Source: Pseudomonas anatoliensis (lineage in GTDB: Bacteria > Pseudomonadota > Gammaproteobacteria > Pseudomonadales > Pseudomonadaceae). From it: a DNA stretch of 64,000 nt. The position numbers and the translations under genes were made by a program. This document shows positions 63,457-64,000 of this stretch, one piece after another. The notes below the pieces were generated by a model that did no database searches, was not told the origin of the DNA, and saw only the letters and a list, made by a program, of their open reading frames with translations. The stretch is from the NCBI RefSeq assembly GCF_017976235.1, contig NZ_JACVHC010000003.1, positions 62,001 to 126,000 on the forward strand, in the 5' to 3' direction. Within the stretch, counting starts at the first letter, position 1. Every line of letters begins with the position of its first letter.

Positions 63457-64000
63457 TCAGCGATAAACCGGGAAGTCAGCGCACAGGGCCGAAACCTGCT
63501 GGGCAACATTGGCCTCTACATCGGCATCGCCGAGGTTGTCGAGGATGTCGCAGATCCAGCCGGCCAGCGTCACACACTGGGTCACCTTGAAACCGCGCGT
63601 GGTTACCGCCGGGGTGCCGATGCGCAGGCCGGACGTCACGAACGGCGACTGCGGATCGTTCGGCACCGCGTTCTTGTTGACGGTGATGTGCGCACGGCCA
63701 AGGGCGGCGTCGGCATCTTTGCCGGTCAGGCCCTGACGGATCAGGCTGACCAGGAACAGATGGTTATCGGTGCCGCCGGACACTACATCGTAGCCACGTT
63801 TGATAAACACGCTCGCCATCGCCTGGGCGTTGTCGATCACTTGTTGCTGATACGCCTTGAAGCCAGGCTCCAGCGCTTCCTTGAAGCACACGGCTTTACC
63901 AGCGATGACGTGCATCAGCGGGCCACCCTGAGCGCCGGGGAACACCGCAGAGTTGAGTTTCTTTTCAATTTCTTCGTTGGACTTGGCCAGGATCAAACCA
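63457..64000 (-). CDS. glyA: Serine hydroxymethyltransferase, C-terminal part
   Basis: About 181 C-terminal residues; the gene runs past the right edge. Visible are [50 protein letters not shown] and [15 protein letters not shown], all typical of GlyA. It interconverts glycine and serine with methylene-THF. The 20-base spacing to soxB makes it the upstream gene of the sox operon, as in P. aeruginosa (glyA1). The PLP lysine is outside the window. Confidence 0.95.
   Translation of the reverse strand, partial: GLILAKSNEEIEKKLNSAVFPGAQGGPLMHVIAGKAVCFKEALEPGFKAYQQQVIDNAQAMASVFIKRGYDVVSGGTDNHLFLVSLIRQGLTGKDADAALGRAHITVNKNAVPNDPQSPFVTSGLRIGTPAVTTRGFKVTQCVTLAGWICDILDNLGDADVEANVAQQVSALCADFPVYR

Overview
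The window comes from a chromosome of a fluorescent Pseudomonas, most likely of the P. fluorescens group. The basis is GC-rich coding with strong third-position GC bias, gene order recognisable from P. putida and P. aeruginosa (davBA next to pqqFABCDE; bioBFHCD next to fadE-type genes; creBCD; soxBDAG-purU-fdhA next to glyA), and very many REP/REPIN palindromes of the types common in this group. I see no phage, plasmid, IS element, CRISPR array, rRNA or tRNA.

Layout. 1-1.1 kb: end of a HipA-kinase-like gene coupled to a DUF3037 gene. 1.1-4.4 kb: Lrp/AsnC regulator, then davB and davA (lysine to 5-aminovalerate). 4.4-12.1 kb: PQQ cofactor cluster pqqF, pqqA-B-C-D-E and an S9 peptidase. 12.2-13.2 kb: a Pmp3/YqaE-type small membrane protein and a HigBA-like toxin-antitoxin pair with its operator. 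13.4-15.8 kb: class III aminotransferase divergent from a LysR regulator. 16-23.3 kb: three paralogous long acyl-CoA dehydrogenases with a membrane GGDEF diguanylate cyclase among them. 23.6-28.6 kb: a small orphan, then biotin genes bioB-F-H-C-D on the minus strand. 28.7-34.5 kb: an amber-interrupted comF, a ModE-like regulator, a Tat-exported PhoX-type protein, srkA and rarD. 34.5-38.1 kb: a structured intergenic with two DnaA boxes, gcvR, and glcB. 38.3-41.6 kb: response regulator, cNMP/CBS/DUF294 protein and a DEDDh exonuclease. 41.8-47.4 kb: iron-uptake locus (ECF sigma, FecR-like anti-sigma, TonB siderophore receptor, PepSY protein, 59-residue membrane protein). 47.5-55.3 kb: GST, creD, a reversed acyltransferase, creC, creB, a retropepsin-like protein, a lysophospholipid-type acyltransferase and a DUF2780 protein. 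55.5-64 kb: fdhA, purU, soxG, soxA, soxD, soxB and the end of glyA.

How the genes work together. The last block is the demethylation end of glycine betaine/choline catabolism: sarcosine oxidase yields glycine, H2O2 and a one-carbon unit; GlyA turns glycine into serine; PurU and FdhA dispose of formyl-THF and formaldehyde. The dav pair feeds lysine into 5-aminovalerate. The acyl-CoA dehydrogenases and malate synthase G serve fatty-acid and glycolate/glyoxylate carbon. The ECF/FecR/TonB/PepSY set is a cell-surface-signalled siderophore system.

Most of the window is ordinary Pseudomonas core and near-core genome. The most unusual signals are mainly in non-coding DNA: a duplicated hairpin-plus-DnaA-box module after rarD, a BirA-like operator inside the first codons of comF, tandem PsrA-like boxes before an acyl-CoA dehydrogenase, a perfect CRP/Vfr-type site before the diguanylate cyclase, a terminator-like hairpin masking the aminotransferase ribosome-binding site, several long unexplained palindromes, and a REPIN with an internal tandem duplication. 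All functions are assigned by reading the sequence; no database search was run.
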